A DNA stretch of 64,000 nt from Wenyingzhuangia fucanilytica (GCF_001697185.1 NZ_CP014224.1:2960501-3024500), one strand, 5' to 3'; positions 35,189 through 46,925 are shown, counted from the stretch's first letter. The notes: generated by a model not told the origin, from the letters alone. Numbers and translations: made by a program.

Positions 35189-35260
35189 GGGTAAAAAGAC
35201 TTCGAGTAAAAAGATGTAAAAACAAATTCTTTTTACTTTAATTCCTTTTACATTTTACCC
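35189..35260. repeat. word-like inverted repeat between gatC and gatA (GTAAAAAG type)
   Basis: One arm (35189-35221) has GGGTAAAAAGACTTCGAG and TAAAAAGATGTAAAA; the other (35227-35260) has TTCTTTTTACTTTAATTCC and TTTTACATTTTACCC. The arms end in matching GGGTAAAA / TTTTACCC, so the element is a clean inverted repeat. It includes the gatC stop. Confidence 0.75.
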
Positions 35261-35521
35261 TTCTATAACTTTAGACACCACTAAATACCCATCTTTCTCC
35301 TTTGGAAAGTTTTCTCTAATGATTTGTTTGGTGATTTCTGAACTATTTTCCACAACATCAGCACGTAAATCATCTATAGACACGGCATTCTTTGCATTTT
35401 GATTTGATGAATTGGAATTGATTTCAGCGTTTTTAATTACATCAAACAACTTATCCACCGCCTCAGAAGACTTTGCTCCTTTGATGCTAGACAAGATGTC
35501 TACAGGCATTATTTTACTCAT
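35255..35521 (-). CDS. gatC: Asp-tRNA(Asn)/Glu-tRNA(Gln) amidotransferase subunit C, atypical
   Basis: An 88-residue protein. The C-terminal half is clear GatC: LRADVVENSS (the LRxD block) and the closing NFPKEKDGYLVVSKVIEG. The N-terminal half lacks the usual two helices with LARLxFxxEE and LxxILxxVExLxxVDT; instead it has a short helix and a Ser/Asn-rich stretch (NSNSSNQNAKN). It is first in the gatC-gatA-gatB/aspS operon, which supports the call. It may be a divergent GatC or one whose N-terminus has been replaced. Confidence 0.85.
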   Translation of the reverse strand: MSKIMPVDILSSIKGAKSSEAVDKLFDVIKNAEINSNSSNQNAKNAVSIDDLRADVVENSSEITKQIIRENFPKEKDGYLVVSKVIEG

Positions 35522-35644
35522 TTCTACTATGTTTTATGTTCAGACTTCAAGTTTGCGAAATTACAAAAGTTTTTGCGGAGTAAGAAGGTATACAGCATAA
35601 AAGTAAGGACAATAAAACTGAATCTTATTCCCTTGATTTAAAAC

Positions 35645-35690
35645 AAAAAAATTAGGCCGCATTTTTAATAAAAACACAGCCTAATTTTAA
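35645..35690 (-). terminator. terminator after the porin gene
   Basis: AAAATTAGGC pairs with GCCTAATTTT around a 21-base loop, and on the minus strand the stem is followed by a run of T. Confidence 0.7.
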
Positions 35691-35712
35691 CACATTTAAA
35701 AACTTTATTTCC

Positions 35713-36966
35713 TTAATTCATAGATATCTGATATTGCAGTACCGCCATCCCTTTTCTATCTTTTTCTTTTAAAGTAAGACTATCAAAAATAGGTCGGTAT
35801 TGATATCCTAAACTCAATTTATTTCCATGCCCATCCATCATAAAATTTACCGTAAAATCATATACAGTCATCGGCTCATTTAAGGCTTCCCAGTTAGAAT
35901 GCTGTACTGAAATATTAGGCTGAATAATCATATTTTGACTTAATATTTTTGTTTCTTGAAAAGCATATCCAAACTGAAAATAAACACTATCACCTGTACC
36001 TATCATTGGAAACCCGACACCTGCTCCGTTAAAATTATCACCTCCGCCAAACATACTACCATTAGCACTTACATTTCTAATATAATCTTTTCCAAAATCA
36101 AAATCATAATAACCCAAATACGCAGTAATAGCATCATTATTTTCTAAAGGAATATTTAAAAAAGAATCTACTGCCCAGTGTTTGCTATCATATATATTTG
36201 TTAATGGACCTGTAACATCACCATCGCTCATTGCTTTTTCTTGATACTGAAAACCAGCACCTATATTCCAAACTTTTTTTGCCTGCATATATGTACCTGC
36301 TTGATACGACCCTTTATTAGATTCATGCTCAAAAAACTGATATTTTACATAAGCTGATGTTTTTACTCTTGGTCTATTGTTTGCAAAATCTACCCTACCA
36401 TTTCCAGAATATGCAGTAATCACAATAGGATTGTTAAAAATCAATCTATAATCAAACTGATTTATTTGTCCTTTAAACCAAATTCCTAGATTTCGAGCCA
36501 AATCATCATTTTTATCAACTGTATTTAAAGTAAACAAAGGAGCATCTAAGCCCATCAATGTTTTACTTGAACGTAAAGCCCATCTATTTAAACCTACCCA
36601 ACCAGATTTTCCTAAACCAACTTCTATAGCCTTGTTAAACTTATATTCCAAATATAAATCCAACACATATAATGGAAAATCTTTTGATTTATCATTAAAG
36701 TTATTCCCTCCAAACATAGCAGCAACATATACTTTAGGACTAATTTGGGAAGACACAGGAATTCTTAATCTACGAATAGAAACATCCGTATAATTAGAAG
36801 TAGCCTCACCATTTATGGTAGAACCTACATTTAAATCTGAATATCTAGCCCAAATTTGAGTGGTTAATCCCCATTTTATTTTCGGTAATTTATTTTCTGA
36901 ATTTTGCGCTAATGTTTTCCCTGCACACAAACACATTACCCCAATTATTGTTAATATTAACCTCAT
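35713..36966 (-). CDS. outer-membrane porin-like beta-barrel protein
   Basis: The 417-residue protein has a signal peptide (MRLILTIIGVMCLCAGKTLAQ), then alternating amphipathic strands with aromatic girdles and ends in a strand closing QYQISMN. The early RRLRIPVSSQISPKVYVAAMFGG resembles phosphate-selective porin O/P-like proteins of Bacteroidota. It lies 102 bases downstream of the DASS transporter gene on the same strand, suggesting outer- and inner-membrane entry for the same anion. The substrate is unknown. Confidence 0.8.
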   Translation of the reverse strand: MRLILTIIGVMCLCAGKTLAQNSENKLPKIKWGLTTQIWARYSDLNVGSTINGEATSNYTDVSIRRLRIPVSSQISPKVYVAAMFGGNNFNDKSKDFPLYVLDLYLEYKFNKAIEVGLGKSGWVGLNRWALRSSKTLMGLDAPLFTLNTVDKNDDLARNLGIWFKGQINQFDYRLIFNNPIVITAYSGNGRVDFANNRPRVKTSAYVKYQFFEHESNKGSYQAGTYMQAKKVWNIGAGFQYQEKAMSDGDVTGPLTNIYDSKHWAVDSFLNIPLENNDAITAYLGYYDFDFGKDYIRNVSANGSMFGGGDNFNGAGVGFPMIGTGDSVYFQFGYAFQETKILSQNMIIQPNISVQHSNWEALNEPMTVYDFTVNFMMDGHGNKLSLGYQYRPIFDSLTLKEKDRKGMAVLQYQISMN

Positions 36967-37068
36967 TTTTATGTTTTAAAAGTTTTAAGACGGCTACTAA
37001 CATAGGTAAAAAGAAGTTTAAGTATATACCCCTAGTTTTATAAAACCACCTCTACATTATTTATTTTG

Positions 37069-38520
37069 CTAAATCAATCCAAAAAACTGGAATCCTAGAA
37101 TAACCAATACAACTATTAATGGCCCTAGTAACCCTGCTATTACACCTCCAAATCTAAAATCTTTTTGATCTATAAGACCTGTACTAAAGGCAATAGCATT
37201 TGGCGGAGTAGAAATAGGAAAAAACAACGCTGCCGAAGCACTAAACCCAATAACCAATGGTAAAATAATTGGATTATCTGTAGCTAAAATAATGGCTATT
37301 GGTATTAAAATTGTTGTTGTTGCTGTGTTGCTCATAAAATTTGAAAGAACTACTGTAATTAGAGCAAAAACTCCCATCGTTACATATTTGTTTAAACTGT
37401 ACTCATTTAATAAACCTACATAATATTCCGCTAAACCAGTTTCTTTAATTGCCAATCCTAAAGACAAACCTCCTGCAACCAACATTAAAGTATCCCAAGG
37501 TAATTTTCTTACATCTTCGGAGTCTACAATTCTAAACATGGTTAACAACATAATTGGTAACATTGAAACAGTAGAGGCCGAAATCCCATGAATATTCCCT
37601 GTTAACCACAACAACATTGTTACTAGTAAAACTCCTAACACAAATTTCTTTTTCATTACAAAAATCTCTTCATTAGAGCCTTCTTCTGGTTCTCCTTCGC
37701 TTAAAAAACCTAAGTCGATTGATGAAATTTTAGGAATGTATTTAGTTATTAAAATTTTCCAAAAAATCATTACCAAAATAATCGCCACAGGAAAACCAAT
37801 CATCATCCATTCTAAAAAACCAAAACTAATTCCATTTTGCAACAATCCATCTACCGCTACTGCATTGGGAGGTGAACCAATAATAGTCCCCATTCCTCCT
37901 AGTGATGCTGCTGCGGGAATTCCTATCAACAATGCTTTGGTAATTTTTGCTTCTTTTGGTAGCGTTTTTAAAAAAGGCAATACAGAGGCAATCATCATTG
38001 CTGTAGTTGCAGTATTACTCATAATCATAGAAAAAATAGCTGTTACCAACATAATTCCCAACAACACATGCCTTGGCTTTGTTCCAAACCTCTTAATTGT
38101 TAATTTAAATATTGTTTTATCTAGTCCTACTTTTTGCATTGCTTCGGCCATAAAGAAACCACCTAACATCAACCAAATTACCGAGTTAGACCATGTTTGC
38201 ACATATTTTTGAACTATTTTATTAGATGTTGTAGGGTCAATATCATGATAATGCTTTCCGAGTGCAAAAACCAAAAAACCAAAAATTAATAACCCTACCG
38301 TAAATGGAGGAATAGCCTCTGTTACCCACAAACAAACGGACAGGATTAATAAAAACAATACGTAAACTTGAGGTGTATCTAAAGCAGGAGATTGCAAAAA
38401 ATAAGTTCCTCCAAAAGCAATAATGATACTTAATAATAAATTAATAATTCTCCCTTGAAAATTCACCATATGTTGAATTCTAGAAAATTTTCTGATGGAA
38501 GCCGATCTTGAATCTGACAT
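37069..38520 (-). CDS. SLC13/DASS family sodium:anion symporter
   Basis: A 483-residue inner-membrane protein from the ATG at 38520 (MSDSRSASI) with about 12 membrane segments. The two Ser-Asn-Thr signature sites are visible as MSNTATTAMMIASVLPF and FMSNTATTTILIPIAIIL, which bind sodium and the carboxylate in VcINDY. A hydrophilic acidic loop near residue 270 (EGEPEEGSNEE) separates the halves. Di- or tricarboxylates are likely substrates, sulfate less so. The upstream extension to 38544 starts at another ATG but lacks support. Confidence 0.9.
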   Translation of the reverse strand: MSDSRSASIRKFSRIQHMVNFQGRIINLLLSIIIAFGGTYFLQSPALDTPQVYVLFLLILSVCLWVTEAIPPFTVGLLIFGFLVFALGKHYHDIDPTTSNKIVQKYVQTWSNSVIWLMLGGFFMAEAMQKVGLDKTIFKLTIKRFGTKPRHVLLGIMLVTAIFSMIMSNTATTAMMIASVLPFLKTLPKEAKITKALLIGIPAAASLGGMGTIIGSPPNAVAVDGLLQNGISFGFLEWMMIGFPVAIILVMIFWKILITKYIPKISSIDLGFLSEGEPEEGSNEEIFVMKKKFVLGVLLVTMLLWLTGNIHGISASTVSMLPIMLLTMFRIVDSEDVRKLPWDTLMLVAGGLSLGLAIKETGLAEYYVGLLNEYSLNKYVTMGVFALITVVLSNFMSNTATTTILIPIAIILATDNPIILPLVIGFSASAALFFPISTPPNAIAFSTGLIDQKDFRFGGVIAGLLGPLIVVLVILGFQFFGLI

Positions 38521-40944
<2,424 letters not shown>

Positions 40945-40969
40945 CAAAAGCACTAATATTATAAACACT

Positions 40970-41003
40970 AAAGGAGATGTATTGAAATACATCTCCTTTT
41001 TTT
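40970..41003 (+). terminator. terminator after gyrB
   Basis: A 14-bp stem (AAAGGAGATGTATT / AATACATCTCCTTT) with a tiny loop and trailing T-run. Confidence 0.9.
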
Positions 41004-41078
41004 ATGTCTTTTATATTTTTAGAAAAACATTTACTAGTATTTTTGTACATTCGTATATAACATATATAAACTATACTT

Positions 41079-42110
41079 ATGAAAAAAATTGTCTTATTAA
41101 TTGCTTTATCAGCAGGAATGTTTACTGCCAAAGCACAAGAAATTGAACAGTTATTAGTTCTTGGAAAAGATGCAGGAACACTAATGCAATCATACCTACA
41201 ACCTGCCTTTGAAGGTACTATTTACAACTTAAATAGTGGTTGGTACAGAACAGCTAAACCACATAAATTATTAGGGTTTGACATTACTTTAAACGCTACA
41301 CTATCTACCGTACCAGGAAACAGAAAAAACTTTATTTTCAAAACTAGCGATTATCAAAATGTTACTTTAGAAAGTGGTGTAAACCAAGCAGAACTTCCAA
41401 CGGCGTTTGGTGGAAGTACCGACCAAGTACTTATTGTTTCTAAAGATGTGGAAGTTGCTCCAGGTGTTACTCAACCTGCTGAATTTAAAATGGATGCTTT
41501 GGAAGGATTTGGTGAAGAAATTGGATTTGATCAAGTACCTGCCGCTATGGTTCAAGCTGGTATTGGATTACCATTCAAAACTGATGTAACAGTAAGATTT
41601 GTACCTAAAGTAGGTAGCGATTCTTTTAAAACTGATTTATTCGGTATTGGTGTTAAGCACAATATTTTACAATATTTTCCTATTGCAAAAAGAATTCCTT
41701 TAGTAGATGTTTCTGTATTTGGTGGTTACACCAAATTATCTTCACAATACATCCCTGGAGAAGATCAAAGTATTGATATGGAAGTAACAAGTTTAACTGG
41801 TCAATTATTAGGATCTATCGACTTAAAAATTGTAAACTTTTTTGTAGGTCTTGGTTATTCTACAGGAAAATCTAGTCTTGTTGTTAATGGAGATTATGAG
41901 TTCCAATATGAAGACCCTAATACGGGTGCACCAATTGGAAGTCCTCAAAAAATTGACAAAGATGATTTACCAAATATAAAAAATGATGTAAATAGTTTTA
42001 TGACTACTGCAGGTATGAGTTTAAACCTTGCCTTCTTTAAAATTTACGGAAGCTATACTTTACAAGAATACAACTCAATTAATGCGGGTGTAGCATTTAG
42101 TTTTAGATAA
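41079..42110 (+). CDS. exported beta-barrel-like protein (resembles DUF6588)
   Basis: The 343-residue protein has a clear signal peptide (MKKIVLLIALSAGMFTAKAQ). The remainder alternates short beta-strands, with GWYRTAKPHKLLGFDITL near 46-63, GIGLPFKTDVTVRFVPKVG near 165-183 and a final strand INAGVAFSFR ending in Phe-Arg, as in outer-membrane barrels. It resembles a Bacteroidota family I know as DUF6588. Its role is unknown. Monocistronic. Confidence 0.75.
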   Translation: MKKIVLLIALSAGMFTAKAQEIEQLLVLGKDAGTLMQSYLQPAFEGTIYNLNSGWYRTAKPHKLLGFDITLNATLSTVPGNRKNFIFKTSDYQNVTLESGVNQAELPTAFGGSTDQVLIVSKDVEVAPGVTQPAEFKMDALEGFGEEIGFDQVPAAMVQAGIGLPFKTDVTVRFVPKVGSDSFKTDLFGIGVKHNILQYFPIAKRIPLVDVSVFGGYTKLSSQYIPGEDQSIDMEVTSLTGQLLGSIDLKIVNFFVGLGYSTGKSSLVVNGDYEFQYEDPNTGAPIGSPQKIDKDDLPNIKNDVNSFMTTAGMSLNLAFFKIYGSYTLQEYNSINAGVAFSFR

Positions 42111-42130
42111 TCTAAAAAAACAATATTTTT

Positions 42131-42166
42131 AAAGCGCGCTGTGTTATTACACAGTGCGCTTTTTTG
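42131..42166 (+). terminator. terminator after the gene at 41079-42110
   Basis: AAGCGCGCTGTGT pairs with ACACAGTGCGCTT (one G-T pair) across a TATT loop and is followed by T residues. Confidence 0.9.
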
Positions 42167-42209
42167 TTTTATTTAACTACTTTTAGCAGGAACTATTAAA
42201 ATATTTGAA

Positions 42210-42674
42210 ATGAAAAAGATTTTTAGCCTGTTGATGTTTTTAACATTAACCACTTATGCACAAGCTCCTAAAGAAAAAGTTTTAGAATTAATTAATGTTA
42301 TGCAAGCTGACAAAATGATTGATCAAATGATGGATCAAATGATTCCTATGCTACAGCAGCAAATGAAATCTAATCTTAAATCAGAGGAACAAAAACAAAA
42401 ATTAGAAAAAGTAAACACCATTATATTAGAAGAATCTAAAACATTCACTCAAAACATCATTAATGGATCTATGGTAGATATTTACGCTAAATATTTTAAC
42501 AATAAAGATATTGATGACATGATTGGCTTTTACAAAAGCGAAACAGGTAAAAAACTATTAGAACTAACGCCAACCATTACAACTGAACTCATGCAAAAAA
42601 TGATGCAAAATGAAATGCCAAAATTTCAAGAAAAAATAAAAAGCAGAATTAGCGAACTAGAAAAAAGTATTTAA
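42210..42674 (+). CDS. DUF2059 domain exported protein
   Basis: A 154-residue protein with signal peptide (MKKIFSLLMFLTLTTYAQ) and then a helical DUF2059 domain: MIDQMMDQMIPMLQQQM, the central YAKYFNNKDIDDMIGFYKSETGKKLLELTP block and a methionine-rich helix. The domain is common in periplasmic proteins of unknown role. It is followed by a weak hairpin (AAATACACAAA / TTTGTGTGTTT, about 42685-42730). Confidence 0.88.
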   Translation: MKKIFSLLMFLTLTTYAQAPKEKVLELINVMQADKMIDQMMDQMIPMLQQQMKSNLKSEEQKQKLEKVNTIILEESKTFTQNIINGSMVDIYAKYFNNKDIDDMIGFYKSETGKKLLELTPTITTELMQKMMQNEMPKFQEKIKSRISELEKSI

Positions 42675-42746
42675 ATCAGCCAACTAAATACACAAACCAA
42701 AGTACTATTGTCAACTTTTGTGTGTTTATTACTTTATTTTTAACGT

Positions 42747-42773
42747 ATTCATGACTTAAATCATACCATGAAT
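42747..42773. other. inverted repeat upstream of mdh
   Basis: ATTCATG (42747-42753) and CATGAAT (42767-42773) form a 7-bp inverted repeat 61 bases before the mdh start. It could be an operator; nothing else supports this. Confidence 0.3.
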
Positions 42774-42834
42774 CAATACAAATCCTTATTTTTAGGTATT
42801 AATAAGAATTTATCTCACTTAAAATAATACAAGA

Positions 42835-43761
42835 ATGAAAGTAACAGTAGTTGGAGCTGGTGCCGTTGGTGCATCATGCGCAGAATACATCGCCATTAAA
42901 AATTTTGCATCAGAAGTTGTTATCGTAGATATTAAAGAAAACTTTGCCGAGGGGAAAGCCATGGATTTAATGCAAACTGCATCTTTAAATGATTTTGATA
43001 CTAAAATTATAGGATCTACTAATGATTATTCTAAATCTGCTGGTTCTGATGTTGCAGTCATTACTTCAGGAATCCCTAGAAAGCCAGGAATGACCAGAGA
43101 AGAATTAATTGGTATTAATGCAGGAATTGTAAAACAAGTTTCAGAAAACTTAATTAAGCACTCTCCAAACGTTATAATCATTGTAGTATCTAACCCTATG
43201 GATACTATGACATACTTAGCTTATAAAGCCACAGGCTTGTCTAAAAATAAAATTATTGGAATGGGTGGAGCACTAGACTCTGGACGATTTAAATATCGTT
43301 TGGCCGAAGCTTTAGAAGCCCCTTTATCTGATATTGATGGAATGGTAATCGGTGGTCACTCAGATACTGGAATGATTCCTTTAACTCGTTATGCAACTAG
43401 AAACTCTGTTCCTGTATCACAATTTTTATCTGAAGAAAGACTAGATGAGGTTGCTCAAGCCACTATGGTAGGAGGAGCTACTTTAACTAAAATGTTAGGA
43501 ACTTCTGCATGGTATGCTCCTGGAGCCGCAGTATCTGCCATGGTACAAGCTATTGCTACAGATTCTAAAAAAATATTCCCTTGCTCTGCCTATTTAGAAG
43601 GAGAATACGGACAATCTGATATTTGTATTGGTGTTCCTTGTGTATTAGGAGCAAATGGTATAGAAAAAATTGTTGATATTGATTTAAACGAAGCTGAGGC
43701 AACTAAATTTGCTGCTTCTGCAGATGCGGTTAGAAAAACAAATGGATTGTTAGAAATATAA
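42835..43761 (+). CDS. mdh: malate dehydrogenase
   Basis: A 308-residue NAD-dependent enzyme of the LDH-like MDH group. VTVVGAGAVGASCAEYIA is the dinucleotide fold, SGIPRKPGMTREELI carries the substrate Arg residues, VSNPMDTMTYLAYKATG the Asn, and IGGHSDTGMIPLTRYAT the catalytic His. It oxidises malate to oxaloacetate in the citric-acid cycle. Single gene ended by a strong terminator. Confidence 0.97.
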   Translation: MKVTVVGAGAVGASCAEYIAIKNFASEVVIVDIKENFAEGKAMDLMQTASLNDFDTKIIGSTNDYSKSAGSDVAVITSGIPRKPGMTREELIGINAGIVKQVSENLIKHSPNVIIIVVSNPMDTMTYLAYKATGLSKNKIIGMGGALDSGRFKYRLAEALEAPLSDIDGMVIGGHSDTGMIPLTRYATRNSVPVSQFLSEERLDEVAQATMVGGATLTKMLGTSAWYAPGAAVSAMVQAIATDSKKIFPCSAYLEGEYGQSDICIGVPCVLGANGIEKIVDIDLNEAEATKFAASADAVRKTNGLLEI

Positions 43762-43783
43762 CTTTCTTATTTATATAAAAACA

Positions 43784-43815
43784 AAACGTCCAACTATTAT
43801 GTAGTTGGACGTTTT
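43784..43815 (+). terminator. terminator after mdh
   Basis: AAACGTCCAACTA pairs with TAGTTGGACGTTT with a 5-base loop and a following T-run. Confidence 0.9.
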
Positions 43816-43825
43816 TATTTTTAAT

Positions 43826-44005
43826 TTATTGACCAATTGGATTAGCCTCAAAGAACAAAAGGTTTTCTCCTTCCCATTGGGTTTTTATTTCTATAGGATT
43901 GCAACAAACTTCACAATCCTGAATATAAGTTTCACTCACCGATAACTCTAACACCATACTGATATTCTCCCAACAATATGGACAAGTAAAACTTTGCTCT
44001 AACAT
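43826..44005 (-). CDS. CPxCG-type cysteine-rich zinc-ribbon protein
   Basis: A 59-residue frame read directly from the sequence: it starts MLEQSFTCPYCWENISMVLE and ends FFEANPIGQ. Two cysteine pairs, CPYC at 8-11 and CEVC at 31-34 (with a fifth Cys at 35), are spaced as in the CPXCG cysteine-rich family (PF14255-like), which is expected to bind zinc. It follows trkH by 42 bases on the same strand and may be the last cistron of the trkA-trkH unit. The role is unknown. Confidence 0.85.
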   Translation of the reverse strand: MLEQSFTCPYCWENISMVLELSVSETYIQDCEVCCNPIEIKTQWEGENLLFFEANPIGQ

Positions 44006-44047
44006 CTGTATAATTTAAATTTAGCAAAATAACATATCTACATTACC

Positions 44048-45547
44048 TTAATTACTCTTCCAAAAATAAGGAGTTAAAACAATTAGTACGGTAAACAGCT
44101 CTAAACGACCTATAAGCATTAGAAAAGAACAAAACAATTTAGCTATATCAGACAAATGAGCATAATTATTTACAGGCCCTAACTGCCCTAATCCTGGTCC
44201 AATATTTCCTAAACACGATGCCGCTGCACCAATTGCTGAATGAAAATCTAATCCTAAAAGAGTTAATACTATAGTACTTAAAATAAAGATTAACATATAG
44301 ATAACAAAGAACGATAGTATGTTAAAAATAATCACTCTAGAAACCCTACTCCCATTATACCTTACAGAAATAATAGCTTTAGGATGCAATTGTTTTTTTA
44401 ACTCTAACAATGAATTTTTTATCATTATTACATGGCGCACTACTTTTACCCCTCCACTGGTAGAACCTGCTGAACCACCAATAAAAAACAAAGAAAAAAT
44501 TAAGGCTGTAGCTATAGAGCACCACATAGTATAGTCTGCAGTAATAAATCCAGTAGTAGTTAAAACACTTACCACTTGAAAAGCTGCATGTCTAAATGCA
44601 CTCTCTACTTTACCCCAAACCATAGGGTGATGTACGCTTGTTAATAAAGTTGGATCTTGAAAACACACTATTAAAACAGTAATAGCTATAGTAACTAATA
44701 CAGTTAAAACAAAATAATATCTGAACTCCTCATTTTTAAAAATCTTTAAAGTTTTACCTTTTAAAGCGTAATAACTTAATACAAAATTTGCCCCTGCCAC
44801 AAACATAAAACCTATAATAATATATTGTATAAAAGGGTTGTGATTCCAATAAGCAACACTATCATTTTTTGTAGAAAAACCTCCTGTGCTTAAAGTTGCC
44901 ATTGCATGGTTTATGGCATCAAACCAGCTCATTCCCGCAATTTTTAACAATAGAAACTCAGCCATGGTTAAACTAAAATAAATTAACCATAAACGCTTAG
45001 CAGTTTGTGTAATTCTTGGATGTAATTTATCTGTAGAAGGCCCTGGTGCTTCTGCCACAAAAAGCTGCATCCCTCCAATTCCTAATAGAGGTAAAATAGC
45101 AACAGTTAATACAATAATTCCCATTCCACCAATCCAATGGGTAGCACTTCTCCAAAACAAAACTCCTTTTGAAACACTTTCTATATCGGTTAAAATAGAA
45201 GCTCCTGTTGTAGAATACCCTGAAATAGTTTCGAAAATAGCATTGGGAAAAGAAGTGATAGTCCCTGTCATTAAATAAGGCAATGTACCTGTTAAAGTTA
45301 ACATCAACCAACCTAGGGTAACAATTAAATATCCTTCTCTTTTTTGTATATCCTTATTGGCCTTTCTGTTAAAAAACCACAATATAAGGCCAAACAAAAT
45401 GGTTATGACTCCTGCTGATAAAATTCCATAACTGGCTTGTTCATGATAATACCAACTAAAAGGCTCTGAAAGCAGCATAAAAAAACCATTCATCATTGAG
45501 GTTAAACCCAAAAAACTTAAAATGATTTTATAATTTAATCCTCTCAT
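44048..45547 (-). CDS. trkH: TrkH family potassium uptake protein
   Basis: The 499-residue membrane protein has about ten or more helices and four pore loops. ETISGYSTTGASILTD and TLSTGGFSTKNDS, then VVSVLTTTGFITADY and GSAGSTSGGVKVVR, supply the selectivity-filter glycines typical of TrkH/KtrB. It forms the potassium channel gated by TrkA. The gene begins 3 bases after the trkA stop. The slightly long N-terminus is normal for the family. Confidence 0.95.
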   Translation of the reverse strand: MRGLNYKIILSFLGLTSMMNGFFMLLSEPFSWYYHEQASYGILSAGVITILFGLILWFFNRKANKDIQKREGYLIVTLGWLMLTLTGTLPYLMTGTITSFPNAIFETISGYSTTGASILTDIESVSKGVLFWRSATHWIGGMGIIVLTVAILPLLGIGGMQLFVAEAPGPSTDKLHPRITQTAKRLWLIYFSLTMAEFLLLKIAGMSWFDAINHAMATLSTGGFSTKNDSVAYWNHNPFIQYIIIGFMFVAGANFVLSYYALKGKTLKIFKNEEFRYYFVLTVLVTIAITVLIVCFQDPTLLTSVHHPMVWGKVESAFRHAAFQVVSVLTTTGFITADYTMWCSIATALIFSLFFIGGSAGSTSGGVKVVRHVIMIKNSLLELKKQLHPKAIISVRYNGSRVSRVIIFNILSFFVIYMLIFILSTIVLTLLGLDFHSAIGAAASCLGNIGPGLGQLGPVNNYAHLSDIAKLFCSFLMLIGRLELFTVLIVLTPYFWKSN

Positions 45548-45550
45548 AGC

Positions 45551-46897
45551 TTAATTGTTAAAGAACTTTTCTACTTGCGGAATAGCATCAGGTAAACAGA
45601 ATACTAAAGCTCTATCTCCTGGTTGAATTATAAAATCACCAAAAGTCATTAAAGCTTTTCCTTTTCTTACTACACCTCCAAGCACCGTATTTTCTGGCAG
45701 ATTTAAATCCTTTATTTTGTGCTCTGTAATTTTTGTATTTCTCCTCACAAAAAACTCTAATACCTCGGCCTCTACATTATGTAAGTTAGCCAATGCCAAC
45801 ACTCTACCTTTACGAACATGCCTAAAAATAACACTCGCAGCTAGTATTTTTTTATTGATTAAAGTATCTACACCAATGCTCTGAGAAATATCCATATAAT
45901 TCATGTTTTCTACCAAAGCAATCGTTTTTTTAACCCCTCTTGATTTGGCAACCAAACTGGTCATGATATTGGTTTCGGAATTTCCTGTAACGGCAATAAA
46001 GGCATCCATATTACTTAAAGATTCTTCTTCGAGCAATTCAATATCTCTACCATCACCATTAATAACCAAGGTATTTTTTAAATCATCGGATAATTCGAAA
46101 CATTTTTCTCTGTCTTGCTCAATTACCTTAACTCTAAGATTTTTATGACAAAGTCTACGCGCCATTTTTTGACCTATTCTACCTCCTCCAAGAATCATTA
46201 CATCTTTAATCCCTACTTTTTGAGCATCAACTAAAAGATGAATTTTATCTAAACTTTCTCTTGGAACCGAAAAATAAACCTGATCATTAGCTTCAAAAAG
46301 AGTATCTCCTTTTGGAATAATAATACTTGATGAATTTTCTCTTTTTACTGCTATTACGATAAAATCAAAAGCGTATTTTAAATTTATTTCTTGTACCGAA
46401 GCACCAACAATTGCAGATTCTGAAGTTAATTTAGCTCCTAAAACACTAAGTTCTCCTTTTTCAAACTCAAATTTATCATTAAAAGAAGTTTCTTTAATTA
46501 AGACCTCTATTTCTTGAGCAGCTAATTCTTCGGGAGAAATCATATAATCAATTCCTACATCAGAAAAATTAATTTCTTTTGTTCTTAAATACTCGGTATT
46601 AGAAATTCTTGCAATGGTTTTTTTAACTCCTAAAGTTTTACCAATTCCTGCAATGGTTAAATTGGTGTTTTGTGATTCTGTAACCGCTACCAACAAATCA
46701 GCATCGCTAATTCCTACTTCTTTTAAAACAGCAATAGAAGCGGCATCACCTTTTTTAGTAAAAACATCAATATGCGTGTTTAAATGATTTAATCTTTGTG
46801 AGTTTTGATCAATCACATAAATATCGTGATACTCCATGGACAGCAACTTTGCCAAATGGTAGCCAATTTCACCCGCACCAGCAATAATGATCTTCAT
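45551..46897 (-). CDS. trkA: Trk system potassium transporter regulatory subunit TrkA
   Basis: A 448-residue peripheral protein with two RCK units: NAD-binding motifs MKIIIAGAGEIGYHLAKLL at residues 1-19 and VMILGGGRIGQKMARRL near 231-247, each followed by a TrkA-C domain. It binds NAD(H) and ATP and gates TrkH. First gene of the trkA-trkH unit. Confidence 0.96.
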   Translation of the reverse strand: MKIIIAGAGEIGYHLAKLLSMEYHDIYVIDQNSQRLNHLNTHIDVFTKKGDAASIAVLKEVGISDADLLVAVTESQNTNLTIAGIGKTLGVKKTIARISNTEYLRTKEINFSDVGIDYMISPEELAAQEIEVLIKETSFNDKFEFEKGELSVLGAKLTSESAIVGASVQEINLKYAFDFIVIAVKRENSSSIIIPKGDTLFEANDQVYFSVPRESLDKIHLLVDAQKVGIKDVMILGGGRIGQKMARRLCHKNLRVKVIEQDREKCFELSDDLKNTLVINGDGRDIELLEEESLSNMDAFIAVTGNSETNIMTSLVAKSRGVKKTIALVENMNYMDISQSIGVDTLINKKILAASVIFRHVRKGRVLALANLHNVEAEVLEFFVRRNTKITEHKIKDLNLPENTVLGGVVRKGKALMTFGDFIIQPGDRALVFCLPDAIPQVEKFFNN

Positions 46898-46917
46898 AGT
46901 TTAGAATTAGTTTACTG

Positions 46918-46925
46918 CAAATATA
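46918..46925 (-). promoter_or_regulatory. predicted -7 element TATATTTG of trkA
   Basis: An exact TAnnTTTG match on the minus strand 20 bases upstream of the trkA ATG; no clear -33 TTG. Confidence 0.4.

Noticed and set aside
37736-38212. A 158-codon frame antisense to the DASS transporter
   Set aside because: It is the complement of hydrophobic codons in a real gene, shows the expected Ile/Asn/Pro bias of a shadow frame, and has no similarity to known proteins.
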